Made by a program: the position numbers and the translations under genes
Assembly (NCBI GenBank): GCA_028622995.1
Contig: JAJQJQ010000006.1
Coordinates: 3,720,001-3,784,000 of the forward strand
DNA from: Panagrolaimus kolymaensis
Taxonomy: Eukaryota > Nematoda > Chromadorea > Rhabditida > Panagrolaimidae
Reading direction: 5' to 3'
Length of the DNA: 64,000 nt
Notes under the pieces: generated by a model
Seen by the model: only the letters and a program-made list of their open reading frames with translations
Told to the model about the DNA's origin: nothing
The model's database searches: none
In this document: positions 38,794 to 49,494 of the stretch, piece by piece
How the letters are laid out: every line of letters starts with the position of its first letter
Numbering within the stretch: the stretch's first letter is position 1

Positions 38794-40813
38794 TCAAGAA
38801 TTAAAGTGAGATTGAACTTGTTCAAGCCTCAATTCGCGGCGACTAATATTTCTTAATTCATATTTCATTATTTTGCCCGTAGCAGTCATTGGGAAATCAT
38901 CTTCTTTTTTGAATAAAATATATCGGGGAATTTTATTATGTGAAATCTAAAAATGTTTATGCTAAGAACCTGAGCATTCTGAATCTTACCTTTCCTTTGA
39001 AATATTCTTTCAATTCACTTTCATCTAAATTGCAATCAGGTTTTAATCGAATCCAAGCACAAATTTCTTCTCCATATCTTTCATCAGGAACTCCAATAAC
39101 TTGGGCATCAGCAATGGAAGAATGTTTAAATAAAAATTGTTCAATTTCAGTTGGATATATATTTTCACCACCTCGAATTATCATATCTTTTGATCGACCG
39201 CTAATAGCAAGGCTGCCATCATTATTCATGTATGCTGTATCGCCTAAAATGGAAGTGGTTTTTAGTCTAAAAACTGATTTTTGTGTAATTTGTATTAATA
39301 AGTTAATCCTTTAACAAGGCCTTTACCTGTATGATACCAGCGATCAGGAGTAATAGCTTCGCGAGTTATTTCTTCATCATGAAAATATCCTCTCATAACA
39401 GTATAACCTCGAACTAAAACTTCACCCTTTTCTCCACGTTTTACAAGATTTCCTTCTGCGTCAACAATAGAAATTTCTGTATGATCCATAACATGTCCAA
39501 CGCTTTTAGTTCTATGCTCAGGTGAATCGCTTGGATAACTCATGGTTGCAACAGGTGAAAGTTCTGTAGCACCATAACATCCAACAAAATCAGTCATATT
39601 TAATTCACGAATTAATCGTTCACAAAGGGTTTGAGGGCAAGGTGCACCAGAAATAATTCCACCATGAAGAGCTGTTAAATCAGCATCTTTAAGTTCTGGT
39701 CGATTAAGGATATCAATAAACATTGTTGGTGTTCCATAAAGTATTGTCGCTCTAAAAATATTACAATAACAAAGCATTCAAGTTTCTGAAAAATTTTACT
39801 TTTCTTCGATTAAAGCTTTTACAGTTGCTTCAGCATTAAAACTTGGAGATGGAAATACACAAGTTTGTTTATGATTGACAGCACAAAGAATTCCCATGCC
39901 ACAGCCAAAAGTATGATACAATGGAGTTGGAACACAAATAATTTCTCGAGATTTATTTATTCCCATTCGAATACCAATAAAATAAGCATTATTGATTAGA
40001 TTGTGATGAGATAAAGTTGCAGCTTTAGGAAATCCAGTAGTGCCCTAAAATATTGTATCTTTTGCTACGCACAAAAATGAATTGCATGCTTTTTCTTTCC
40101 CATAATTTTTAATGCTATGAAAGCTTACACTAGTGTATTGAATATTAACAGGATCGTCAAATTTAACCTTCTTTTCAATTTCATCCAATATTTTATAATC
40201 CAATGAATCCGCAGCTTCAAAAAGTTCTGAATAATTCCAAACTCCTTTATATTTTTTGCCTTTTTCAGGTTTAAATAAAACAATGTGTCTCAATTCGGGT
40301 AAATCTTTGGATTTAATTTTTCCTATTCCTATTGCAGCTGAAGTTAATTCAGGAATAACCGAGCGAAGAGTTCGATAATAATCGGATTTTTTATATTTTG
40401 GTGGAGTAATTAAAGCTTTTACACCAACTTTATAAAGAGCATATCGAAGTTCTTCAGATTGATATGCTGGATTAATATTTACCAGAATAAATCCAGCCAT
40501 GGCTGAAGCAAACTGAGTTACAACCCATTCATAATAATTTGGACCCCAAATTCCAACTCTATCACCTTTTTTTAAACCTAAATGAAGTAAGGCTGCAGCG
40601 AGTTGGCGAGCCTAAAATTGTAAAAACAATAATAAAAAAGAGAAATAAAAAAAAAAGAACATCATTGAAAAGTTCTTCATAAGTTTTACGAATTCCTTCA
40701 TTTTTAAATATCACAATTTCTCGATCTGGACATTCGTCTAAAGCCATACGAAATCTTTCACCAATGGTATTATGAAGTAATGGAATATTAGATGCTCCAT
40801 AAACATAACTCAT
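38794..40813 (-). CDS. Acyl-CoA synthetase, ACSF2-like
   Basis: AMP-forming enzyme that activates a fatty acid to acyl-CoA, probably medium-chain and mitochondrial by family. Exons from the right: 40661-40813, 40129-40611, 39800-40044, 39327-39751, 38990-39243, 38794-38946; 570 residues, all phases close. Motifs: P-loop GTTGFPKAA at the start of exon 3, PLYHTFG, CYGATE (adenine-binding), RWYHTGD spanning the exon 4/5 junction, GRSKDMIIRGGENIYP hinge, and the catalytic Lys in PMTATGKIMKYE. The start at 40813 opens MSYVYGASNIPLL, which aligns with an internal site of ACSF2, so the targeting sequence may be missing. The frame stays open upstream to about 40882 without an ATG, so an unseen first exon is possible. 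Confidence 0.92.
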
Positions 40814-41402
40814 TTCAGTTGGTTCAGAAACACATCGATGACGATCATGTCTTCTAAAAATTGCAACATTTAATGGTCGTTTTCAAAGAGCGTTTCAAGC
40901 CACAGTAACTTTGATAATTAAAAATACTCACTCATTTTTGGTTGAAAATAATCTTCTAAAAGAACACTGTGGATTTTTAAATTTTTTTGTTGAAATGAAT
41001 GAATTTTGCGCAGAATTTATGATAGTAGTTGTTTGGAGGCGGCAGCTTCGAAAGAATAATGGTTTTTTAATTAAAGTATACATGAATTCAAAATATTAAA
41101 CCAATTTGAAACAATGCCAAACAATTTTGCACAAAAAATGCTTAAGAGTTATAACTGATTGATTTTCTTAAACTCACAATTGATTTATTCGTTTTTAGCT
41201 TGCAGGTCAAACAATAAAAGTTCAAACTAATTTAACTCGTCAAATGTTAAAAAGTGGAGTTTGTTGTTCACTCAAATGTTTTTTTTTAGTTTCAAATCTT
41301 TGACTTTTTTTCTAACATTTTCTTTTTTACTTTTGTTAATTTTGTTCCTGCTGCAGCACTACAAAGTTTTAAATAAATAATACCTGAAGCAAATGAATGT
41401 TC
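40814..41402. other. Spacer upstream of acyl-CoA synthetase
   Basis: Holds the presumed promoter or missing first exon of the acyl-CoA synthetase; the minus frame is open without ATG to about 40882. The rest is AT-rich. Confidence 0.4.
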
Positions 41403-41524
41403 GTTTTTTGTGGTCCACCTTCGTCGCGTTTGAAGAACGTTTGCATTTTTTTTATTTCTTCTAAAAACATTGTTGTCACAAACGATTTGAAACTTATTGT
41501 TGATTTGCCACATGTTTTTTTTTA

Positions 41525-41610
41525 ACTTTTGTTGGCTTTCAACCGTTTTGCAACATAGTGCTTTCGACACAAATCCGTTGCCTTTGAGAATTGAATCTTA
41601 TTCAATGTGA
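41525..41610 (+). pseudogene. Chemoreceptor exon fragment inside R1 copy D
   Basis: Matches the Srt/Srx-like receptor exon 2 at about 30358-30442 (CTTTCAACCG, ATCCGTTGC, TTTGAGAATT) at very roughly 80-85 percent identity by eye. It covers the end of TM3 and extends to the exon boundary. It may come from that gene or a close paralogue. Confidence 0.75.
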
Positions 41611-41619
41611 CCATTGCAT

Positions 41620-41714
41620 GCAGAATCACCAAGACCATAACCGCCATAATATTGAGGATAACTCATGGCGAGTTGAACGATGGCTACAATAATAAAGAAA
41701 AGAAGTACTGCCAT
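41620..41714 (-). pseudogene. Fragment of secreted peptide gene 1 (exon 1) inside R1 copy D
   Basis: Minus-strand frame starts with an ATG at 41714 and reads a signal-peptide-like LLFFIIVAIVQLAMS then YPQYYGGYGLGD, nearly the same as gene 1 (33159-33285). It stops being similar just short of the exon 1 donor, and no second exon follows. Confidence 0.85.
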
Positions 41715-42440
41715 AATTTTAAGAATAACAACCATTTTTCATTTCATAATCAACAACGAAAGACGATCCCCGTGTTTATTTTTTTCACACAGCCTTTCTC
41801 TTGTTTTTTTTGTTGTAAAAAAAAATGAAACACATAAAATATATTTTTTGTAAAGAAAGCTTTGAAGCAAAATGAAAAAAAGAAACGATGATAGTTAATT
41901 TGTTTTTTTTTTCAGCGCAAAAAAACATTATTGATTCATTTTAAAAGCTTTTCAGTGCTTTTGCCTTTTCCTTCTTTCATTTATTTTATTTATTTTTTTG
42001 AATATTTTATAAACCTTTTTTTGTTTTCAATATTAAGTTATCCATGTGTCAAAAAATACACGAAGAGATAGTTCAAAGTGAAGCATAACTTATTTTTGTC
42101 ATTTATCTTTGACAAATTTCATAAAAGTGATGTTTTTAAATAATTGTTTTTTTAGTTGGATGAAGATCGAAAAAGCTTTGGCGGCTTTGGTTTCAATAAA
42201 AAGAACAAATTAAGAATTTTTTCACGAAGACTTTTTTAATTACATTTAATATTCATTTTATTTAAATTCCATACATCATTTATTTTTGTGGAATTTTTAA
42301 CTATTTTTTTGGTAGCCTTTTAGTAATAAATGACAAATTTTTTTACCACGTTCCGGTTCTTATTCCACAAGCAAATGGTTATTTTTAAGAATTTTATCTC
42401 CTTTTTTGCGAAAAAGCATAAATCACATAAAAATAGTAAA

Positions 42441-42546
42441 TTATGAAAAATTCAAAACATTGTCGACAATGAACTTTATTTTTCTTTGTAAATCTGTCAT
42501 TTTTTTTAGCGTCCAGAGAAGAAAAGCTGTTGTTGAATTTCTGAAA
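42441..42546 (-). pseudogene. Fragment of the 3' end of secreted peptide gene 2
   Basis: About 90 percent identical by eye to 35183-35275, including the AACTTTATTTTTCTTTGTAA block (presumed 3' UTR) and the last coding residues QQLFFxGR on the minus strand. Only the terminal 12 or so codons are present. Confidence 0.85.
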
Positions 42547-42662
42547 ACCAGTAACATCAATGCCCTATGTTTATTGATGAAAAAATATATTTGAATTTAT
42601 TGTGTAGCAATAAATTTTGATTTGCCTTTTTATAGCTTAGGTTAAAAAAAAGCAAAAATATC

Positions 42663-42734
42663 GGGCTGAGCCGGGGATCGATCCCGGGACCTCTCGCACC
42701 CTAAGCGAGAATCATACCACTAGACCACTCAGCC
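42663..42734 (-). tRNA. tRNA-Pro (anticodon AGG)
   Basis: A 72-nt cloverleaf read from the minus strand. Acceptor GGCTGAG pairs with CTCAGCC, discriminator C; D-arm TGGTCTAGTGGTA; anticodon stem CTCGC/GCGAG with loop TTAGGGT, so anticodon AGG; T stem CCGGG/CCCGG. The T loop reads ATCGATC, with A where T54 is normally invariant. No intron. It has a divergent partner tRNA-Pro 148 bp away. Confidence 0.95.
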
Positions 42735-42849
42735 TGCTTTCACTGGCTCGGAAAATAAATGCAGTCACAAGATGGGAAAAATGGATCGCAAGCGTTCTCC
42801 ATTCGTTTGCTACTTTGTTTGCTACGGACAAACTTCTCCATATACATTA

Positions 42850-42975
<126 letters not shown>

Positions 42976-43062
42976 TTAAAATCTTTGTTATTACGATACT
43001 TTCAATGCTACATGAATTTGAGCCATCTTCAATATAAATGCAAGCTTTTTAATTTTTTGTAG

Positions 43063-43281
43063 ATTCCTCGTAAAGATGAAATTGATGAAGCTCTCTTTGA
43101 ATTTATTCTCGAAAATGGTAGGAAGCAACTAGTAAGAAGCAAAAGCAACATTTAGAAATAGTTAAAAGAAATGACATCGAAAAAATTATGATCTTTGAAA
43201 AGCGATTAATGGAAATAGACTCTTCCAAAAAACCAATTTTGGTTGTCGTTGTTGATCCTTCAATAAAATTTATTGGTGCAT
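43063..43281 (+). pseudogene. Protein-coding gene fragment, frameshifted
   Basis: After a TTTTTTGTAG acceptor the frame reads IPRKDEIDEALFEFILENG. About 50 bases on, protein-like sequence continues in another frame: KQHLEIVKRNDIEKIMIFEK, then PILVVVVDPSIKFIGA and a stop. No intron of acceptable size joins the two. Composition is clearly coding-like against the surrounding AT runs. The family is not recognised. Confidence 0.45.
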
Positions 43282-43709
43282 AAACTTTGGTTTTACCAAA
43301 GTTCGTTATCAACTCTATTAAAACGAAATAAGCTAGAAAGAAATGAATGCTTGCAGATGTTTTTTATATTAAATAGAGATCGAGGAACTATTATTCCCAT
43401 TTTTTGTCTTGAGTTTTTTCGTGCTTAAAAATTGGTTGAAAAAAAAATAAACACTTCCATGACTCGTCTAAAAAATTTTTGTTTCATAACAAAATCATTT
43501 TCTTTTGTATTTTTTTTGTTGACAGCGAAAAGAAAATCATTAAACCATTTGAATAATAAACCTTCATTATTATTCAAGAAGATTTGTAAAGCGATGCTTT
43601 TAACCAAGAAATGCATTAACGATAGATAGCACAAAAGAATTTGAAGAATATAAAAGGAAATTTTTTACACCACTTTAAAAACATCAATTTTGTCTGTTTC
43701 TTTGCTATT

Positions 43710-44221
43710 ATGAAAGTCTTTCTTGCCTTGTTGGTAATCGTTTGCGTTTTGGTTGTTTCAGTAACATCCACACCAACAAAATGTGAACGCGATAGCGATT
43801 GCAAGTTAGGTAATTCTTGTGTATTCAATTATTGCTCGGATGTAAGTTTTATTTCAATGATTTTTTGAGAAGAGTGAAATATGTTAATGTTTTAGCGAAG
43901 AACAAAAAATATGGTTGATCATTTGAAACGAGCAAAAATGAATCGAATTCGTAAACGATCAACTTTGCCTCGATGCACTAGTGATAGTGATTGTAATTCA
44001 TGGGAACATTGTGATGATGGAATTTGCCATGTAAGCATTTTGTAAACCTAATGACCTTTTCGATCAAGTTTATAAGCCTCCGAAAAGTTTCTTTCAAATT
44101 TTTATTATTACAGCAACAAAAACACAAACGATCATCTTGGCCTGAATGTTCCGACAGCATTGACTGCCACGAAGACGAACAATGCCATGGTGGCGCATGT
44201 ATCAAAAATGGTAGTAAATAA
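43710..44221 (+). CDS. Secreted cysteine-rich precursor with three CX5CX5CX4C modules
   Basis: Exons 43710-43841, 43896-44030, 44114-44221, all phase 0, 124 residues. Signal peptide MKVFLALLVIVCVLVVSVTS. Each exon carries exactly one module with four cysteines spaced CX5CX5CX4C: exon 1 C-ERDSD-C-KLGNS-C-VFNY-C, exon 2 C-TSDSD-C-NSWEH-C-DDGI-C, exon 3 C-SDSID-C-HEDEQ-C-HGGA-C. Basic pairs or runs (RKRS, KHKRSS) sit just before modules 2 and 3, as expected for furin-type cleavage into three small peptides. The cysteine spacing resembles half of a WAP or EB-type module but matches no family I can name with confidence. Confidence 0.8.
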
Positions 44222-44368
44222 AAAAAAAAGATATGCGTCCCATAAGTTTGAGTTTTTGAAAAAGTAATAAAAATAACGAAATCATAAAAAGGAATGTTAC
44301 AAAAATAAAATTTATTAAGAAATCATAAACAAGTTAACAAACAAAAAATAAAACAATTTTATTAAGTT

Positions 44369-45026
44369 TTAAAGCAATTTGAGATCACCAGTAACTTGAT
44401 CGACATCTTCCATTGGACCAAAAACAGCTAAGATAGTTCGAGATCCTGGAGGTATTTGAGTGTAGCCGGCATCTTGTACGAGATAAGTATAAAGTTTCTG
44501 AAAGCAATATGAATTAAATTTGAAGAATTTCATAAAAGTATCAAACATACAAGTCTTTTAGCCTTTTCATAAAGTTCAAAGAGATGTTCAGTTGTATTTC
44601 CTTTGACAGCAATTTTGACTTCACCATGACCTCTCCAAGCGTTAAGAGCATTTTGTCCCTAAAAATTAATCAACAAAATTTATATTGAGCTTCCAAAATC
44701 ATAGTCAAAATACATACATCTTCACAACTCATTGCAAAACGATAAACTCCCAAACATGCATGTCCAACTTGAGCTGCTAATTTTCCTTTTCCCATTCCAA
44801 GTTCCATATTTGCAACAAAAACCATTTTATGAGTTCTTCCAGGTCGAGCATGCCGAGCTATCGTTGATGTTGCACTTCCCATATTTCCAATAACTTCGTT
44901 TTCAACTTCACTATAATTTGGACCAGTAATTGAACGATTTGATGATTGAGGCCAAAAAGTTGATAATATTCCTAAAAATTTATTATTAAAATTCATCAAA
45001 ATAAGAGAAAAAGGTTTACCTCCCAT
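44369..45026 (-). CDS. PTRH2: Peptidyl-tRNA hydrolase 2 (PTRH2/Bit1)
   Basis: Hydrolyses peptidyl-tRNA released from stalled ribosomes; the animal protein is often on mitochondria. Exons from the right: 45020-45026 (7 nt), 44718-44971, 44551-44658, 44369-44497; 165 residues. The PTH2 fold motifs are [25 protein letters not shown] (about 60-84) with the conserved Lys/Gly run, then [34 protein letters not shown] and the final GDLKLL. The 7-nt first exon encodes MGG across the junction; without splicing it the protein would start with an implausible insert. A second PTH2-fold gene (PTRHD1) lies at 58685. Confidence 0.95.
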
Positions 45027-45133
45027 TTACAAAGTTATTTCAAATTTAGCAATTTTCCCAAAAAAAAATTTCTTCTTTCTGTTTCACTTTTCTTTTGTCC
45101 TTCTTTGCTTCTTCTTATTGAGGATATTGAGAG

Positions 45134-45472
45134 ATGGCTTCAAATTCTCGAGAACCAAAGTGTTTCTCCAACTATCGATCGGTATGTAAGTTCTAAAAAA
45201 ATGATCACTTTTGAATGGCTAACATTGGGAAACTTGCAAAATGATGAAACAAAAAAAGGTGATAGCAACATTTAGAAATTCTGTGCAAGATTTACAAACT
45301 TTTAAAATTTTCACGAAAGCTAGCTGTTTTATTGAAAAGTATTTATGTTTTGTTTATTGCCGCTGCATTTCTATGAAAGGAATTAATCTATTTTTAAACC
45401 TTTTTTAACTGTATAATTTTAACACCATTTTTGTGTGATTGAAAGTTTTTTTAGCCGATACTTTCCAGAGCA
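45134..45472 (+). CDS. Possible two-exon micro-gene divergent from PTRH2
   Basis: ATG at 45134 opens MASNSREPKCFSNYRS followed directly by a strong GTATGTAAGT donor (45182). A TTTTTTTAG acceptor at 45454 leads to a short phase-compatible tail that stops within eight to twelve codons, depending on the donor used. It may be the first exon of an undetected transcript. No homology recognised. Confidence 0.25.
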
Positions 45473-45989
45473 TTTTGAAGCTACCGTAATTGTGTTAATT
45501 CATTATAAAAACTAAATATTAATACTTTATTTTTTAACAAATTTTCAAATACATAAATATTACAGTAATACCATAAAAATTAAAAATTATGTATGTTTTC
45601 AGCCTCAATAATGATGAGACTATTCAATGATATAAAATTATTATCAATAATTAACAAAAGATGATTTTTAAAAAAAGTCTGCAGAAAAGTAACAGGAAGG
45701 GAAATGGAACATACTCGTACTTCTTTTTTTTTGACCAATTAAACAAAAATTAACGATAATAAAAGAAAGGCAGAGGAATGCTCTCTAATTTTGAAGAAAG
45801 GGATAAATCCGAGAGGAAATTGCCATTAATCCTAAAAAAATTATGTAATTAATAATTTGCTATGAAATAAATAAATTCGAACCAATAATAATAAAAAAGC
45901 CAGCTTTGCAGAAAAGGGATAGGTGCAAAACAGAAAAATAATAAAATAAGAGGCGCTTGCTTTTTTTTAAGTAAAGGAATTTTCATTAT
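45473..45989. other. AT-rich intergenic spacer
   Basis: No gene seen; contains poly-A/T runs and several AATAAA-like sites on both strands. Confidence 0.4.
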
Positions 45990-48900
45990 TTATTGGACGA
46001 GCTCCCATTCCGCGCTATCTGCTGTTGATGAAGAAGCTAAAGATCCAGGGCTTACAAGTGTGGGTGGTGGTGGTTTGGAACTTTGGAAATTCTAAAACAA
46101 TTCCATTGGGGCTTTGTTGAAAAAGAAAAAGAAGAAAAAAAGATGTTAGAAAATAAATAAATAAAGCATTGTTAAAAAATATGTATGATAGATTTAATCC
46201 CTCCAAAATTAAAGCAACAAAAAAAATACTAATTTTAAAGAAGTCTAACCTTTTCAAGAGCATTAAGTTCAGCTTTCAATTCCGCTTCTTTTTCGCTATA
46301 TGCTTTTTCGATAATATCAAGCTGTTGAGCCTATAAATGGATTATTTGTTTCATTAAACCAAGCATATAAAAAAACGGTTGTTTACCAAAGTTTCAATAA
46401 TTTTTTCTAATCTTTTAACTTCGGTTCTCAACTTTTTAGCTTCTTCATCATTATTATTATTAGTTTGTGATTGGTCCTTTTTGGAAGTTTGTTCAGCTGC
46501 TATTGTAACAGTGGGTTTATGTTCAGATATGACAGATTTAATTGCATTGGGTAAAGCTTGAATCCATTGGGTGAATTCTTCTTCTGTTTTTGGAGAAGTT
46601 TCAGAGATTTTAACATTTGCAGATTTAAGCGAAGTTGAAAGAGCAGCAACAAGCTGTCTTAAATTTTCCACTTTTCGTTCATCTGATTCCTTTAATACTT
46701 TTGTAGCTTGTTCTTCCGCAACATGAACCTTTTCAACAAGTCTCATATTTAATGCGTGAAGCTCCTAAAGAAATAATTTTAAAAAATTAATTAATCAAAG
46801 CGTCGGTAATAAAATAACGAACTTCTTTTTTGGCTGTAACTGTTGCAAGTTCCTTTTCTAATTCACTAGTTTTGCTTGAAGTGCCTTCATAATTATCAGT
46901 AAAATCACCGAGTTTCTTTTCAGTAATATCAAGCGTTTTAATCAAATCTTGCTTTTCAACCGATAAAGCTTCAATTTGGGTTTCAAGTTCTTTAACCTTT
47001 TCGATATTATCTGAGGATGATGAAGATTTGGTTGCATTTGTTTGGGTTGCAAGCGAATCTTCTAATTTATCAATATGTTCACGTTCTTCAATAAGTTGTT
47101 TTTTAAGGTCACTAAAATTACACAAATTTTTTATAAAAGCCATTCTCAACCAAAATTTTCTTTCTTACTTCTTTTCCAATTCCAAAGAATTTAATTCATT
47201 TTCTAATTCACGAATTTTATTCGTTGAAGTTTCATAATATTGAGTAAAATCTTCAAGTTTCTTTTCGGCGATATCAAGCTTTTTAGCGAGGTCCTTCTTT
47301 TCGTTTGACAAAGTTTCAAATCGCTCTTTCATATCGTCCCTATCTTTTTTATGTTCCATTGTTTCTGAATATGATTTTCGAAGTTCAATATTTAATTTTG
47401 CGATAGCGCCATTGCACATATCATTTTTGTTTTCAAGTTCATCGATTTCTTGTTTCAATTTATTTAATTCTTCTGAATTATCTGGGGCTTGCGCGAAGTT
47501 TTCTTTTTCAATTCGAACATGTTGAATTTCATCAATTTCTCGCGTTAATGCATCAACTTCAGCAGAAATTTGTTGTTCTCGATCGCGAAGATTTTTATTT
47601 TCATTTTGAAGAGTTTTAAGGGATTCATTTGAATGTGCAACAGCTTCTTCCGATTTAGCAAGTTTATTCTCGAGTTCTTTAAGGCGTTGTTGAAGAGAAT
47701 GATCAACGGTTGGTTGGGAAAGAGTTTTCTTAGCTTGATTAAGTTCACCTTTTAATTTTTCAACCTCTTTTGCATGTTCACTTGCAGCTTGAAGACGAGC
47801 TTTTAAATCAAAATGCTCTTTTCGAAGTTTTTCAAGTTCTTCATTAGGCTTTGGTTGGCGAGTTTCATAAAGAGATTTTTGGGTAGCTTGCAATTGATGA
47901 GTTAATTCATCAATACGGCTTTTAGTTTCAAGAGCAGATTTTTGGGTTTTTGAAAGTTCGTTTCGAATTTTAATAATTTCGCCATCTTTGTTTTGAACAA
48001 TTTTTTCATTATCCCGCATTTTGGTTTGTAAATGATGGACTTGATCACGAACGGATCCAAATTCAAAACGCTAAAAATTTTAATAATTTTTTTTACTGCA
48101 AATAAAAGAATAACATACTTCATTATGGACATGGTTAATAAATTCCGTGATAAATGAAAGGTATTCAGGTTGGAGTTCATTGATGGAAGCAATGCGAGTA
48201 ATGAATTTATCTTCATCCAAATTTGTGATTACTTCTTGTGGTGCTTGAGGGACAGCAGCTAAATTATAAAAATTATAAAAAACCTGTTAGCAAATTTATA
48301 AATAACATAAAAATGCTGTTATTACATAAACGCGCACCCAGAAAAGGAAAATTCTTAACATTCTTTTCCCTTTTTTTTAGCCTCTAGCATTGATCAATCA
48401 AAAAAAGTTGCGTGAATTAAACTTCCGTTTATACTTTTTTTTGGTCTCTAACATAAACATTGCGGTAGTAGTATTTCATAAAAGTATGCTGCTGCCAAAT
48501 GTATCTATTTTTTCCTTCCTAAAAGCAGTCTTAAAATGGGTCGTCGTTACTTCTTTTTTTTGCAATTTGTCACTTCAAAAACTAATAGTAGTTTGGATTG
48601 ACCTTGAAAGAAAAAAAAGTCTAAGGTGTTGGGTTTGAATAAAGTTGAGCCCAAAGGGTTAACGAAGCGATATTCTAGCAATGAAAATAAAAATATAAAA
48701 CGGATAAAATCGGTACATCAAAGTCGCAAAAAAAAATTTACCTCGTTTTTTGCGATTCTTTTCTTTCACTGCCGCGGGAGCTGCTGGAGTTGGAGCAGCA
48801 GCTTGTTGCTTTTCAGCTTCTTCAATTTTGATTTCAAGCTTTTCGATGATTTCTTCGATAGGTTCAGGGATAATATTCTCCTTCTAAAATACCAATAATA

Positions 48901-49494
48901 CAGAACCTTTTAAACTAAACATTTGGAATATTACTTTAGGGGCTTCGGCTTCAAGTTTTTTAGCTTTATTCTTTTTCTTGTTATTGTTATTATTGTTGTT
49001 GTTCTTGTTTTCGGATTCAACGGGAGTAGTTCGTTCAGGGGCTTTTAATGTGGGTTCAATACCGACTGATTCAACCATTTTAGGTTGTTGTTGGATTGTG
49101 GATGTTGTCGAAGTTTCATCACTTGTTTCAGTGCTGTCAGTATTTTGACCATTCTTCTAAAATGTTTCACATATTATTTGATTGTCTTTTGAAAAGCGAA
49201 ACAAACATTTTTTCCTTTCTTTTTTGTCGCCTTTTGTACTGGCTTCTTTTCCTTTTTCTTTGTATCTAAGTTTGCAAGAAGTTGAAGCTTTTCTTTGGGA
49301 AAGGTCTAAAAAATGCTTGTTGGTCAATATATTCGAGAGAAAAAAATTATGAAACTTACTTCACCAAAATGTGCTTGAATAGCAAATTTATAAAGAATAT
49401 AAGTAATACCAGCAAATACTATAGCTGTTGCAGCAGCGGCTAACATAAAATGATTATCAATAAATGTAACAATATCAAACGTTTGAGTCGTCAT
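45990..49494 (-). CDS. Kinectin / p180 (RRBP1)-like ER coiled-coil protein
   Basis: Integral ER membrane protein with a long cytoplasmic coiled coil. Ten exons from the right: 49360-49494, 49207-49305, 48935-49156, 48742-48883, 48119-48258, 47169-48070, 46823-47111, 46387-46764, 46250-46330, 45990-46091; 829 residues, all phases close. Layout: luminal N terminus, one membrane segment (about residues 17-40, MLAAAATAIVFAGITYILYK), Lys-rich stretch with KATKKKGKN, an Asn run (N8) and KKKNKAKK, a Pro/Ala region, then some 550 residues of heptad coiled coil (KLRKEHFDLKARLQ, LEELENK types), ending in a short Pro/Ser tail. The single N-terminal anchor followed by basic then coiled-coil regions is the kinectin/p180 pattern. 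Coiled coils can mislead, so the orthology is inferred. Confidence 0.8.

Larger units (their letters stand above)
41403..42212 (+). repeat. Dispersed repeat R1, copy D, mosaic with host gene fragments
   Basis: Left part (to about 41522) matches the CGTCGCGTTTGAAGA block of copies A and C. It is then interrupted by two host-gene fragments (41525-41610 and 41620-41714), after which R1 resumes at the AAGAATAACAACCA block and continues to the terminal exon reading LDEDRKSFGGFGFNKK (42158-42205), followed by RIFSRRLF and a stop. Confidence 0.8.
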
